Notes: generated by a model not told the origin, from the sequence alone. Positions 1-13,137 are shown, numbered from the stretch's first letter. The stretch is 64,000 nucleotides of DNA from Ampullaceana balthica (GCA_944989445.1 CALYLW010000042.1:853242-917241), one strand, 5' to 3'. Program-made: numbers and translations.

Positions 1-1197
1 TATGTATGTATGTATGTATGTATGTATGTATGTATGTATGTATGTATGTATGTATGTATGTATGTATGTATGTATGTATGTATGTATGTATGTATGTATG
101 TATGTATGTATGTATGTATGTATGTATGTATGTATGTATGTATGTATGTATGTATGTATGTATGTATGTATGTATGTATGTATGTATGTATGTATGTATG
201 TATGTATGTATGTATGTATGTATGTATGTATGTATGTATGTATGTATGTATGTATGTATGTATGTATGTATGTATGTATGTATGTATGTATGTATGTATG
301 TATGTATGTATGTATGTAGTATGTATGTATGTATGTATGTATGTATGTCTGTATGTATGTATGTATGTATGTATGTATGTATGTATGTATGTATGTATGT
401 ATGTATGTATGTATGTATGTATGTATGTATGTATGTATGTATGTATGTATGTATGTATGTATGTATGTATGTATGTATGTATGTATGTATGTATGTATGT
501 ATGTATGTATGTATGATGTATGTATGTATGTATGTATGTATGTATGTATGTATGTATGTATGTATGTATGTATGTATGTATGTATGTATGTATGTATGTA
601 TGTATGTATGTATGTATGTATGTATGTATGTATGTATGTATGTATGTATGTATGTATGTATGTATGTATGTATGTATGTATGTATGTATGTATGTTGTAT
701 GTATGTATGTATGTATGTATGTATGTATGTATGTATGTATGTATGTATGTATGTATGTATGTAGTATGTATGTATGTATGTATGTATGTATGTATGTATG
801 TATGTATGTCTGTATGTATGTATGTATGTATGTATGTATGTATGTATGTATGTATGTATGTATGTATGTATGTATGTATGTATGTATGTATGTATGTATG
901 TATGTATGTATGTATGTCTGTATGTATGTATGTATGTATGTATGTATGTATGTATGTATGTATGTATGTATGTATGTATGTATGTATGTATGTATGTATG
1001 TATGTATGTATGTATGTATGTATGTATGTATGTATGTATGTATGTATGTATGTATGTATGTGTATGTATGTATGTATGTATGTATGTATGTATGTATGTA
1101 TGTATGTATGTATGTATGTATGTATGTATGTATGTATGTATGTATGTATGTATGTATGTATGTATGTCATGTATGTATGTATGTCATGTATGTATTC
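1..1197. repeat. (TATG)n microsatellite, left arm
   Basis: An almost pure TATG tetranucleotide array fills the start of the window and is cut by the window edge, so its full length is unknown. Rare defects are visible: single-base deletions near 320, 516, 695 and 764, a TATG-to-TCTG change near 349 and again near 808 and 918, and one 2-bp slip near 1061. The long open frames of repeating Met-Tyr-Val-Cys are a consequence of the 4-bp period and are not genes. Confidence 0.98.
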
Positions 1198-1289
1198 ATG
1201 TACTGTATGTATGTACATTATGCATGACATGTACTGTATCATACATACATACATTCATACATTACATACATACATACTTACATTACATA
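1198..1289. repeat. Strand-switch junction of the tetranucleotide array
   Basis: About 90 bp of degenerate sequence joins the TATG array to its reverse complement. The motif CATGTACTGTAT occurs twice here (about 1197 and 1228), with scattered CATG and ATTACATA pieces. It looks like the spacer of an inverted duplication or a slippage-scrambled boundary. Confidence 0.85.
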
Positions 1290-1291
1290 CA

Positions 1292-1322
<31 letters not shown>

Positions 1323-3325
1323 CATACATACATACATACATACATACATACATACATACATACATACATACATACATACATACATACATACATACATACA
1401 TACATACATACATACATACATACACATACATACATACATACATACATACATACATACATACATACATACATACTACATACATACATACATACATACATAC
1501 ATACATACATACATACATACATACATACATACATACATACATACATACATACATACATACATACATACATACATACATACATACATACATACATACATAC
1601 ATACATACATACATACATACATACATACATACATACATACATACATACATACATACATACATACATACATACATACATACACATACATACATACATACAT
1701 ACATACATACATACATACATACATACATACATACATACATACATACATACATACATACATACATACATACATACATACATACATACATACATACATACAT
1801 ACATACATACATACATACATACATACATACATACATACATACATACATACATACATACATACATACATACATACATACATACATACATACATACATACAT
1901 ACATACATACATACATACATACATACATACATACATACATACATACATACATACATACATACATACATACATACATACATACATACATACATACATACAT
2001 ACATACATACATACATACATACATACATACATACATACATACATACATACATACATACATACATACATACATACATACATACATACATACATACATACAT
2101 ACATACATACATACATACATACATACATACATACATACATACATACATACATACATACATACATACATACATACATACATACATACATACATACATACAT
2201 ACATACATACATACATACATACATACATACATACATACATACATACATACATACATACATACATACATACATACATACATACATACATACATACATACAT
2301 ACATACATACATACATACATACATACATACATACATACATACATACATACATACATACATACATACATACATACATACATACATACATACATACATACAT
2401 ACATACATACATACATACATACATACATACATACATACATACATACATACATACATACATACATACATACATACATACATACATACATACATACATACAT
2501 ACATACATACATACATACATACATACATACATACATACATACATACATACATACATACATACATACATACATACATACATACATACATACATACATACAT
2601 ACATACATACATACATACATACATACATACATACATACATACATACATACATACATACATACATACATACATACATACATACATACATACATACATACAT
2701 ACATACATACATACATACATACATACATACATACATACATACATACATACATACATACATACATACATACATACATACATACATACATACATACATACAT
2801 ACATACATACATACATACATACATACATACATACATACATACATACATACATACATACATACATACATACATACATACATACATACATACATACATACAT
2901 ACATACATACATACATACATACATACATACATACATACATACATACATACATACATACATACATACATACATACATACATACATACATACATACATACAT
3001 ACATACATACATACATACATACATACATACATACATACATACATACATACATACATACATACATACATACATACATACATACATACATACATACATACAT
3101 ACATACATACATACATACATACATACATACATACATACATACATACACATACATACATACATACATACATACATACATACATACATACATACATACATAC
3201 ATACATACATACATACATACATACATACATACATACATACATACATACATACATACATACATACATACATACATACATACATACATACATACATACATAC
3301 ATACATACATACATACATACGTACA
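1290..3325. repeat. (CATA)n microsatellite, right arm
   Basis: About 2 kb of near-perfect CATA repeat, the reverse complement of the left arm. Single defects occur near 1423, 1472, 1681 and 3147. Together the arms make a very large inverted repeat. It is followed by an (AT)n run at about 3336-3351. Confidence 0.98.
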
Positions 3326-3984
3326 TACTTTGATTTATATATATATATATATTACTAACTGAAGCAACGCAACCACGTTGCACGTGACAGTGGCATGTGT
3401 GCAACATACAAACTTTGTAAAAGCATGTCTTTCTGACATATAGAAGTTGCTAAAAATAACGGGGGGTGGGTGGAACATTTAATAAATACATATTTGAATA
3501 AAGAAACTGAGTATACATTGGAAAGCCTAATGTTCGTGCACAAATTAATGATGTAGCATTTTATCACTAAATAAAAATAAGTAATATCTCTAAAAATGCG
3601 CGCCTGAAATGTAATGTCTTCACAGACGTGACTAAAGAGCAAGTACATTCTGGATAGTGACGGGTAATTATGGTGATTTATTTGGCTATTGACGGATAGG
3701 GATTTAATTCAGAAGAGGACATATATTAGGACATGATACTAGATTTGAAATATGTTCTATTGTGTGTATCTGATTCGCATGAAGGGGAACACAGCGAGTA
3801 AAAATGCACCAAGATACGCAGTTGGCAATGATATATTATGATGCGAGCATCAAAGCCCGTCCAAGGACGTTCCGCCACAGTTCGGTGGCATGTTGTAACT
3901 CCTCTCCAACAGCCGTCTCGACCGGCATTACATGTGCATCCCATCAAAAATACTATTCATTATAGTTCAAATAAATAACTCGTA
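3326..3984. other. Non-coding single-copy DNA
   Basis: After the (AT)n tract there is unique A+T-rich sequence. I see no convincing ORF, splice-bounded exon, RNA gene or repeat. Confidence 0.6.
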
Positions 3985-4100
3985 AAAACAGACCTTTTGA
4001 CTATAAATCCCAACGCGCATAACTCAAAATAAAGTCTTGGAAGAAATACTGCACCAAAAATAACTCGGTTTGAACGTCCGCGTAAACGTGTTCAATATGA
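3985..4100. repeat. Dispersed repeat fragment, copy A
   Basis: The first part (CGTAAAAACA, then GACTATAAATCCC) matches the starts of the paired repeats at 12381 and 12919. The second part (CTGCACCAAAAATAACTC, then GAACGTCCGC) matches the segment at 19110-19175 and, inverted, the sequence near 58740. It is therefore a member or mosaic of a local interspersed family. Confidence 0.55.
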
Positions 4101-4569
4101 TTGGCTGTCGGGGTCCTGTGTGTTTGAGGGACCAATCGCTATCGAGGACCGGACAGAACGGACAGAAAATTGCCTTTTATTATTATATATATAGATGTAT
4201 ACATTTAGCAAGTAACACATAACGGCTTTTGCGTTGTAAAGAAGACCCACCGAAAAGTCTATTTTATACCCTCGCGCTTTACATATCATTTTGATAATTT
4301 TACTTTCAAGGGCTACCAGATATGTGATTTCTGTGGCGGCTACCACTGATATTTATGGTGTCGACGGTACGACCCAACATCCCGTCCCGACGACTGGACC
4401 AGTTCCTGCTCCATTGTCCTTTATTCCCTGAAAAAATTAGACTTCTTTTTATTCCTCCTCCTGCAGCGAGAAAGTACGGGGGGAAAAGGACGGCTCAGCA
4501 CACCTCAATCGCCTTCCATTGTTGTGTATGATTGGTGATATTATTATAACAGTGGTGGGCCCATTAGAA
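4101..4569. other. Non-coding single-copy DNA
   Basis: Unique sequence with no supported gene. It includes a short imperfect inverted pair around GGACCAATCG and GAGGACCGG near 4130-4155. Confidence 0.5.
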
Positions 4570-4835
4570 GAGGAAATGCTTGAATTTACCCAGAGTCCCC
4601 TGCGCGCGTGAGTCGCAGAACCCGTTGCTAGTGACGCTGCCGCCATGTTTGGGAGGGAGACAATGGCCGCCTCCATGAGCCCGAGGCCACGGTGGTGTGT
4701 GTGTGAGCACTGCCGGGGCCATACACTAGCTGGGGCTGCGCTCTGTTCGCCGATGTTTGCCTTCAATTACCTGACGTGGTCGGAGCACCTGAGTTCTCTT
4801 GTCTGAGTCCGCTCATGGGCTGCAGGGTAACCCTG
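4570..4835 (+). promoter_or_regulatory. GC-rich block with YY1-like start-codon motif
   Basis: This is a GC- and CpG-richer island in A+T-rich DNA. At 4639-4650 the sequence GCCGCCATGTTT matches the YY1 core (CCGCCATNTT) and also gives an ATG in a strong Kozak context. From that ATG (4645) a 53-codon frame runs to a TGA at 4804-4806. It begins MFGRETMAAS and has two close Cys pairs (CVCEHC). YY1 sites overlapping the start codon are common at promoters of widely expressed animal genes. The small frame itself is not recognised, and no good donor follows. This is a possible promoter or first exon only. Confidence 0.22.
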
Positions 4836-5215
4836 GCCGTCTTTTTAAACACGGCTTGCATACCCCCCCCCCTCTCTCCTCGCCTCACTTCCACCTCTTA
4901 CGATCCTTTCCAATGTATTCCTTTGAATCAAATGTTTAACTTTTTCTCCCCCGTCTTTCTTATCTTTTTCCGCGTGTATAAAATTATTTGTTTTCCCCGC
5001 TAGCCCCTTCTGTCTATTCCAGCCTCTAATTGTAGCTTTCCCACCAGTGCGCCATACTCAAAGAAAAGACGGTGCACATAAAAAAGATTTTGAACTCAAC
5101 GTTTACTTGGTGTATGAGGTTGGGGGTGGGGGGGGGCTAGAGATGAGGTGGAAGGAGGTGAGTGGTTTGACAGCACCCATGAGGTGGAAGGTCATAGCAG
5201 GTGAGTTGTGAAAAA
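4836..5215. other. Non-coding DNA with homopolymer runs
   Basis: Unique sequence with a C-run near 4865 and a G-run near 5130. No gene is supported. Confidence 0.5.
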
Positions 5216-5480
5216 CAATGACCAAAACTCGATTGGCCAAAGACTGACCATGGCTCAATTTGGACAAAAACTGACCATGGCTCGATTGGCCAAAAACTGA
5301 CCATGGTTGGATTAGCCTAAATTCACCATGCCTCTATTGGCCAAAAACTGACCATATATATATTGGCTTAAACTGACCATTGCTCGGTTGGCCAAAAACT
5401 TACCATGGCTCTATTGGCCTAACAATGACCAAAACTCGATTGGTCAAAAACTGACCATGGCTCGATTTAGATCATTGAAA
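5216..5480. repeat. Degenerate ~26-28 bp minisatellite
   Basis: About nine to ten imperfect units are built on CTCGATTGGCCAAAAACTGA followed by CCATGG. Units diverge by substitutions and small indels, which suggests an old array. Confidence 0.85.
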
Positions 5481-5612
5481 TCTGAAGGTATCGACAGTTT
5501 ATCACGCTGACCAATACCATGGGACAGAAGTAGAAGACGCTGATTTAAAACAACATTTTTTGTGGGTTTTTTGTTTTGGGGGTGGGGGGGGGGTCTTATA
5601 AATGTTTAAATT

Positions 5613-5806
5613 ATGTTGGTAAAGGAACCCATCACAAGTAACATGTAAAAATGTTGGTAAAGGAACCCATCTCAAGTAACATGTAAAAATGTTGGTAAAG
5701 GAACCCATCTCAAGTAACATGTAAAAATGTTGGTAAAGGAACCCATCTCAAGTAACATGAAAAAATGTTGGTAAAGGAACCCATCTCAAGTAACATGTAA
5801 AAATGT
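5613..5806. repeat. 38-bp minisatellite, ~5 copies
   Basis: The unit begins ATGTTGGTAAAGGAACCCAT at 5613, 5651, 5689, 5727 and 5765. Copies are nearly identical apart from a CACAAG/CTCAAG change in the first. Confidence 0.95.
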
Positions 5807-6449
5807 TCTTCCCATGGCATTATAGTTAGCATTAAATTAAATTCTATTTGTGGTCAGAACAAGAACTGTTAGACACATTTATGACTAAGTCTGATGGTTT
5901 GACATCAAGTTACATAATGTGATGTTTTCCTTACCTCGCTTGGTGTCATTCGTCACACTTCCTCCACTCCCACAGTATAATAAACGTGTATGTGCTACAT
6001 CGCCCTGCCCTTCATCATCACTCCTTGTAACATCTGACGTATTCAAATCGTGCCTATCCCCACTAACCGTTGTTATTGATGACGTCAAATAATATATATA
6101 TATATTTTTTTTCTTTTGCCTGGCTGACGATCTTTGAAATAACATTCAGTTATAAAGTAAAACAGAGATGATGATCTTCTATATAGAAGGAGCGTCTGAC
6201 ATGTATAAGATGAGATAAGAAAGCTTGAGTTACATAAGTTGGAAGAGAATAAATAACTCTTGAGGGACAAAATGAGGTGAGAAATAATAACCGTCACTTT
6301 CTGTGTGTAACATATTTCATTTACCTGCCCCCCCCCCGCCTCACATCGCCTCCCATTTAATACCTGACGCATGCATTCACCATGTCAACACATGACGTCA
6401 CTAGCTGTGTCATTCTTACTCACGGGCTCGGTCGCGCATCGGAGGAGAA
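5807..6449. other. Non-coding single-copy DNA
   Basis: Mostly unique sequence with an (AT)n/T-run near 6090-6115 and a C-run near 6330. No gene is recognised. Confidence 0.5.
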
Positions 6450-6840
6450 AAGGGGAGGGGAGGCGGTCCGTCCATGCAGCAGCCATCTAGAGGGGGTGTG
6501 GGAAGGTGGGTAAGCAACGTGACCAGGTGGGTCGGGCTGGTGACGTGGGGTTGGTAAGGTTGACCTGGTTGTGCTGTCAGGGTTGTGATAGGGTTGGTGG
6601 GGTTGGTAAAGTTGTTGTCGAGATGGTTGGAGTGGTGTTGTCATTAATGTGGGAATAATTTGGTTGGTGAGTTTGTGTTGGGCTGTGTTGTGAAAATGAT
6701 TGTGTTGTCCAGGTGAAAATGATTGTGTTGTCCAGGTGAAAATGATTGTGTTGTCCAGGTGAAAAAGACTGTGTAGATTGTAAACTGGAATAGTTTGTCG
6801 GGTTGGATTAGATTGTATTGTCTTTTACTTCCGCTGTGTG
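6450..6840. repeat. G/T-rich imperfect repeats with 23-bp unit
   Basis: A strongly G/T-skewed stretch of GTTGG-type motifs. Within it, about 6683-6766 holds three to four copies of a 23-bp unit containing TGATTGTGTTGTCCAGGTGA. Confidence 0.75.
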
Positions 6841-7001
6841 AGCCAGGGATGTGCTGGTGATTAGGGAGATTGGATATTAAAGAGTAGGACTTAAGCATAT
6901 GTAAGAGTAATGCGGTACTGGTCGGGTACCCGGAAGTTATTGAGCACGCACCCGGAACACCCGGAACACCCGGACCAATAAGAAAAAGTATTCTTTTAAA
7001 A

Positions 7002-7793
7002 AGTTTCATAGCTAGAGATCTCAGTTTCATAATGGGAGATTTGCGTTTCATAGCTAGAGATCTCAGTTTCATAATGGGAGATTTGCGTTTCATAGCTAGA
7101 GATCTCAGTTTCATAATGGGAGATTTGCGTTTCATAGCTAGAGATCTCAGTTTCATAATGGGAGATTTGATTTTCATAGCTAGAGATCTCAGTTTCATAA
7201 TGGGAGATTTGAGACTCATAGCTAGAGATCTCAGTTTCATAATGGGAGATTTGAGACTCATAGCTAGAGATCTCAGTTTTATAATGGGAGATTTGAGTTT
7301 CATAGCTAGAGATCTCAGTTTCATAATGGGAGATTTGAGTTTCATAGCTAGAGATCTCAGTTTCATAATGGGAGATTTGAGACTCATAGCTAGAGATCTC
7401 AGTTTCATAATGGGAGATTTGAGTTTCATAGCTAGAGATCTCAGTTTCATAATGGGAGATTTGAGACTCATAGCTAGAGATCTCAGTTTCATAATGGGAG
7501 ATTTGAGTTTCATAGCTAGAGATCTCAGTTTCATAATGGGATATTTGAGTTTCATAGCAAGAGATCTCAGTTTCATAATGGGAGATTTGAGTTTCATAGC
7601 TAGAGATCTCAGTTTCATAATGGGAGATTTGAGTTTCATAGCTAGAGATCTCAGTTTCATAATGGGAGATTTGAGTTTCATAGCTAGAGATCTCAGTTTC
7701 ATAATGGGAGATTTGAGTTTCATAGCTAGAGATCTCAGTTTCATAATGGGAGATTTGAGTTTCATAGCTAGAGATCTCAGTTTCATTGTAAGA
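7002..7793. repeat. 42-bp minisatellite, ~19 copies
   Basis: The unit contains TTTCATAGCTAGAGATCTCA followed by GTTTCATAATGGGAGATTTG. Variants alternate at the GAGTTTCAT / GAGACTCAT / GCGTTTCAT position. Because 42 is a multiple of three and the unit lacks a stop in one frame on each strand, long frames run both ways (ARDLSFIMGDL on plus, MKLRSLAMKLKSPI on minus). Nothing flanking suggests that either frame is translated. Confidence 0.97.
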
Positions 7794-8425
7794 GATATTA
7801 CTTTTATAATTAATTACCTAGGCTAATACACTACCTCAATTATTCTTTGAAGATAATACATTTTTCATTTTAAAAATATGCTGTTTGTTTGGTTATAAAT
7901 GGGCTTGAAATTAATAAGTGAACAGACGCCATTACGTCTTGTCTAAGAGTCGTATGTATGGAGTCAAACTTACAAAGATATCTAAGTCACGTCTTACAGT
8001 CGCATGTACATATGTGAAGCCAAACATAAGCCCATACGAAGGACTTGTATGTCGAGCAGTTAAGACACCCCCCTCCGGCCCAGGTTTAGATTTCATGTAG
8101 TCACGTGATTTCATGGCAAGATATATCGATTTCCTCCTACGCCCTCCTCCTCCCCATCCCACTGGCTCTAGTCATCACCTCTTATTATAGTAAGTTGTGG
8201 CGAGTTTAAAAAAAAACAAAACAACTTGTTAATTAGATCTACGCTTGTTGTGTTGTTCTGATGGCGCCTTATAGCCACAGATAAATGACTCAATAGAAGT
8301 TACAGTGGCTCACTGCAGTTCTTGGAAGGAAACTCTAATGTAAAGAAACACTGAACCTGAAAGTTTTGATCATGCACCAAGATAACAATAATTTTAAACC
8401 ATACGTGTCTTAACCAGAGAATTAT
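7794..8425. other. Non-coding single-copy DNA
   Basis: Unique A+T-rich sequence. Short frames near 7918-8162 overlap on both strands and have no recognisable domain or splice context. Confidence 0.5.
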
Positions 8426-8575
8426 CGCAAGTACACCTATAATGTGTCTTTACAAGGCCAATACATGTATGTGTCTTGACTAGGCCAACATAGCACGTAT
8501 TCCTGTACTGTGTCTTGACTAGGCCAAACTAGCATCTATACATATGTTTCTTGTCTAGGCCAACATAGCTGGTAT
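8426..8575. repeat. Divergent outlier units of the 39-bp repeat
   Basis: Three to four diverged units (ATAATGTGTCTTTACAAGGC; TGTGTCTTGACTAGGCCAAC) resemble the 39-bp array that begins about 550 bp downstream. They may be an older part of the same array. Confidence 0.7.
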
Positions 8576-9126
8576 ATATATTTGGGGGTGGCCGAATATG
8601 TTTTTGTTATTATTTGCCGGATCCAGTTAGTTTGGCCCTAATATTTGCCGGATCCGGATATCTCCACATTTAATTGTAAGAGCTCAGGGGGTGTACTTTA
8701 CTACTTTCTATTTAGTATTTAATACTTTTATTAAAATATTTATTATCCAACATATGGAGAAGAGTATCTGCTATCTAAAATGTCAGTCCGTAACACTGTC
8801 AACATCAACAATGAACATTTTACAATGAATTGAATGAACGAACTTTAACGAAGTGCAACGAACTATGTAGTGTGTACCAAGCGAACAGTTTTGTACTGAG
8901 TGTGTAGTGTGGTGTACAAGAAGTTGTGACCTAGACCTAGAGCCATAATGAAAACTGTTCTTTTATTCAGACGATTAAGTTTAATATGCTGTTAGTTAAC
9001 TTAGTTTCTTATCTTATGTAGTAAAGTAATATCTATACTTGAAACTTTTGAACTTAATTTTTTTTTCTCGTAATGAAATTGATTGTTTTACTATATTTAA
9101 CACACACACACACACACACACACAAC
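8576..9126. other. Non-coding DNA with (CA)n
   Basis: Unique DNA. The motif TATTTGCCGGATCC occurs at about 8611 and 8642. A (CA)n tract of about 12 units occupies roughly 9100-9124, directly before the 39-bp array. Confidence 0.6.
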
Positions 9127-10126
9127 CTTGTGACGTAACTAGCCCAAGATAGCCAGTATACCTATAATGTGTTGTGACTAGCCCATCATAGCCAGTACAC
9201 CTATAATGTGTTGTGACTAGCCCAACATAGCCAGTATACCTATAATGTGTTGTGACTAGCCCAACATAGCCAGTATACCTATAATGTGTTGTGACTAGCC
9301 CAAAATAGCCAGTATACCTATAATGTGTTGTGACTAGCCCAACATAGCCAGTATACCTATAATGTGTTGTGACTAGCCCAAAATAGCCAGTATACCTTTA
9401 ATGTGTTGTGACTAGCCCAACATAGCCAGTACACCAATAATGTGTTGTGACTAGCCCAACATAGCCACTTCACGTATAATGTGTTGTGACTAGCCCAACA
9501 TAGCCAGTATACCTATAATGTGTTGTGACTAGCCCAACATAGCCAGTATACCTATAATGTGTTGTAACTAGCCCAACATAGCCAGTATACCTATAATGTG
9601 TTGTGACTAGCCCAACATAGCCAGTATACCTATAATGTGTTGTGACTAGCCCAACATAGCCAGTATACCTATAATGTGTTGTGACTAGCCCAACATAGCC
9701 AGTATACCTATAATGTGTTGTGACTAGCCCAACATAGCCAGTATACCTATAATGTGTTGTGACTAGCCCAACATAGCCAGTATACCTATAATGTGTTGTG
9801 ACTAACCCAACATAGCCAGTATACCTATAATGTGTTGTGACTAGCCCAACATAGCCAGTACACCAATAATGTGTTGTGACTAGCCCATCATAGCCAGTAC
9901 ACCAATAATGTGTTGTGACTAGCCCATCATAGCCAGTACACCAATAATGTGTTGTGACTAGCCCATCATAGCCAGTACACATATAATGTGTTGTGACTAG
10001 ACCAACATAACCAGTATACCTATAATGTGTTGTGACTAGCCCAACATAGCCAGTACACATATAATGTGCTTGAATAGACCAACATAGCCAGTACACCTAT
10101 AATGTGCTTGAATAGACCAACATAAC
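9127..10126. repeat. 39-bp minisatellite, ~25 copies
   Basis: The unit contains CCTATAATGTGTTGTGACTA followed by GCCCAACATAGCCAGTATA. Period 39 was checked at 9481 and 9520. Subfamilies differ at CCTATAAT/CCAATAAT and CAACATAG/CATCATAG. The minus-strand frame (YTGYVGLVTTHYR) is a by-product of the period. Confidence 0.97.
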
Positions 10127-11464
10127 AGAAAACTATCAGAATGACATGATGTAGACCGCAGAAAATGATAATGAAATTGAAAACTTTTCATACTCTTGAA
10201 AAACGTGTGCGCTTAAATCACATTCAACCATTATTACCGTCTTCATCGCAATCGAATCGTCTTACACAACTGGATAGATTGTTTTTACACTTAGTTTTTA
10301 CTAGAGTTTGGTGACAGTCGGTAGAATTTTGAGAAACACTGATTTTTAAGTGAGAAGATAATGAAATGATGGAAGTACATGCTTGCATGTAGATTGAGAG
10401 CATGTGTACTTCCGAAAAATATAAAATGATGAAGTAGCAAAGGTTATTTGTTTGTAAGAAACAGTAAAATTGAAAAGCTGGAATGTCTTAGCAATTGCTT
10501 ATAGTTACAAGACCGATAACTTTTTCTTTTGCAATGGCCATTCTTCATTCCCTTAGCAACAATGACGCTTATGTAACACCAGACATTCAAGATGGTGGAT
10601 GGCGTGTCAACATTATAAATGTCACGCCATAGAGTAAACCAAAGCTTAATCTGAATATTTTATAAAGATATAAATATAAAATTTGAAACTTACGTCAATA
10701 TTTTGTATCAATAAAAATAAAGTCTCCTTCCATCTGATAAATGCATGTAAATATTAAAATTTTACATTTCTTTGATGCACAAAAGAAGGAGCAGCGATGG
10801 ACTATATTTATATGTATTTTAGAGTGAAAATTAAATGGGAATAGAGGTAGCTTGTTAAAATTTGAATTAAATCATGTTAGTTACCACGAAAAAAGTTGAT
10901 AGATGTACTATTTAATCTACTAGGGAGGTGTGTTAACATTCGTCATTGTACAACCTAAACAATAAAAATATAAATATCTATGGATCTCCGCATTCATAAG
11001 TCCTTAAATTCTATCCAAGGGACATCATTTTATAACGCCCCCCCCCCTCCATTCTTTGATACTGGCGTGTATTAACCCCCCCCCCTTTTTTTTTCCACCC
11101 TTCCCGATCCGGCGTAATAACATTATGACCGCCATACAATGGTGTTCACGTACCGGCTACGGGCTGAATAAAAACATCTGCAGTTCTGTGTTTACTTTTG
11201 GCATCACCTGAAGAGATGCTGGCATCAGGGAGACTTATCCCTCCACCCCCTCCCCTGCCCTTATCCCACCCACTTCCTCTCAACACTCGGACACTGCATC
11301 AGTTCACATTCCAAGACACCATTATGGAGGAGCCCAAAAGTGGATTCTAATGGGTTTTGGATAACAGCATTGTTAAGGTATAGTATTTGTTAAGGAGAAC
11401 ACTACAATCATCGTATTGTTGGATAGTCAAAGGGGATATTACTATCATCTCTTAGATACTCTTA
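10127..11464. other. Non-coding DNA
   Basis: A+T-rich unique DNA with C-runs near 11038 and 11080. A hairpin at 10600-10629 is listed separately. No gene is recognised. Confidence 0.5.
10600..10629. other. 30-bp imperfect palindrome
   Basis: The arms TGGCGTG and CACGCCA pair perfectly, and the inner ACATT and AATGT also pair around ATA, with TCA unpaired on one side. A YY1-like CAAGATGGTGG lies just upstream. Confidence 0.6.
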
Positions 11465-11874
11465 GGATAGGTCATGTGTATTGTTCCTATGATTGTTTGG
11501 ATAGGTCATGTGTATTGTTCCTATGATTGTTTGGATAGGTCATGTGTATTGTTCCTATGATTGTTTGGATAGGTCATGTGTATTGTTCCTATGATAGTTG
11601 GGATAGGTCACGTGTATTGTTCCTATGATTGTTTGGATAGGTCATGTGTATTGTTCCTATGATAGTATGGATAGGTCATGTGTATTGTTCCTATGATTGT
11701 TTGGATAGGTCATGTGTATTGTTCCTATGATTGTTTGGATAGGTCATGTGTATTGTTCCTATGATAGTTGGGATAGGTCATGTGTATTGTTCCTATGATT
11801 GTTTGGATAGGTCATGCGTATTGTTCCTATGATAGTTTGGATAGGTCATGTGTATTGTTCCTATGATAGTTTGG
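11465..11874. repeat. 34-bp minisatellite, ~12 copies
   Basis: The unit is GGATAGGTCATGTGTATTGT followed by TCCTATGATTGTTT. Unit starts at 11465 and 11499 confirm the period. Copies differ mainly at TGATTGTTT/TGATAGTTG/TGATAGTAT. Confidence 0.95.
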
Positions 11875-12380
11875 ACATTTTACATGAGATATAAGGAATG
11901 TGGGGGGGGGAGATATGTTGGGAGAAGATTAAATAACAGTTAATTGTAAATTAACTTTAAAAAAATTATTTACATTAAAGATTGCAAGAAAGAAATAAAG
12001 ATAGAAAACATATAAAAAGAAAGAAAAAATTCCCTCAGCTACCTCTTGGCTCTAGTGTTAAACACATGACGTAGTTTACAGACAAGTGGATGCCACTGCC
12101 AGATGCGTTGTCCTACTCAAAAGCCAACCCTTCCAGTGGCGGTATTCGAGTCGGCCTTCACTGTGTCCAGGGGGGGGGTTTGTGGCAGGAGGGGAAACTC
12201 CTTAAAAAATAAAATCTTTAGAAAAGACAGAAATTATTTCGTACACACCAGTAGATGGATATTTAGAGATCTAAAGGAGTAGAATATTATAATTTGTTTT
12301 AGTCACTAAAACAGGTTTTTCAAATTCAGTAAAACTGTTGATGTCCGACACAAGCTTGAAATTACACATAATAAAACGAC
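11875..12380. other. Non-coding DNA
   Basis: Unique DNA with two G-runs (about 11900 and 12170). No gene is supported. Confidence 0.5.
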
Positions 12381-13137
12381 CCCGTAAAAACAAAGTTTTT
12401 GACTATAAATCCCTTATATATGAGACATAACTAAAAGTATTGATTATGTTCAAACGCGACAAAAATTTACAGACTAAATCCGTCTTAACTCCCCTTTGCT
12501 TTTAACCCGGGTGGGGGGTGGGAGAGGGGAACGGTCTAGTCACCGATCGCTGGACCGAGCTTAGCGTGACACGCAAAATGTAAACAAAAGCATGCCGGTT
12601 TACCTGGTTAAAACACGAGATGTGTTCACCGAAGGCTGGGGTGAAGTCAAGTGACCCGTAAATGTAAACGATAGCGACCGCTACATATAGTTTATATAGA
12701 TAAACTAAAAATGCATTAATTTAATAACTGTACGTTCGATCGATCTAAATTTTTGATACGATGCATTGTTAGGTGACAGGGGTCCGTGTGCCAAATTTCA
12801 GCTCGATGGCATGACGGGAAGTGGGTCAGTTTTGACTTCTGTTTTTCCGCGGTGCCCGCCCAAGAGAGAGAGACAGAGACGGCGGTGAAGTTAATATAAG
12901 GGATTTAATAAAAACAAACCCGTAAAAACAAATTTTTTAACTATAAATCCCTTATATATGAGACAGAACTGAAAGTATTGGTTATGTTCCAACGCGACAA
13001 ACATTTACAGCCTGAATCTGTCTTAACTTTCCGTTGCTTTATAACCCCTGGGGGCGGGTGGGAGAGGGGAAAGGTCTGGTCACCTATCGCTGGACCGAGC
13101 TCAGCGTGACACGTAAAATGTAAACAAAAGCACGCCG
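12381..13137. repeat. Direct pair of ~220-bp repeats (period ~538) around a TIR-like unit
   Basis: The segment starting CCCGTAAAAACAAA at 12381 recurs at 12919. About 220 bp are similar, running through GACTATAAATCCCTTATATA, GGTGGGAGAGGGGAA and GGACCGAGCT to AAAATGTAAACAAAAGCA. Between the copies, the sequence near 12893-12910 (GTTAATATAAGGGATTTAAT) is the approximate reverse complement of the TAAATCCCTTATAT at the unit start. A TIR-type element that duplicated tandemly is a reasonable reading. No transposase remnant was seen. Confidence 0.65.

Noticed and set aside
1..3407. Very long open frames MYVC... and YIHT... on both strands
   Set aside because: They are the translation of a tetranucleotide microsatellite and its reverse complement. 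There is no start context, domain or exon structure.
9470..10096. 208-codon minus frame TGYVGLVTTHYR
   Set aside because: Reading of the 39-bp array. No signal peptide or flanking coding sequence.
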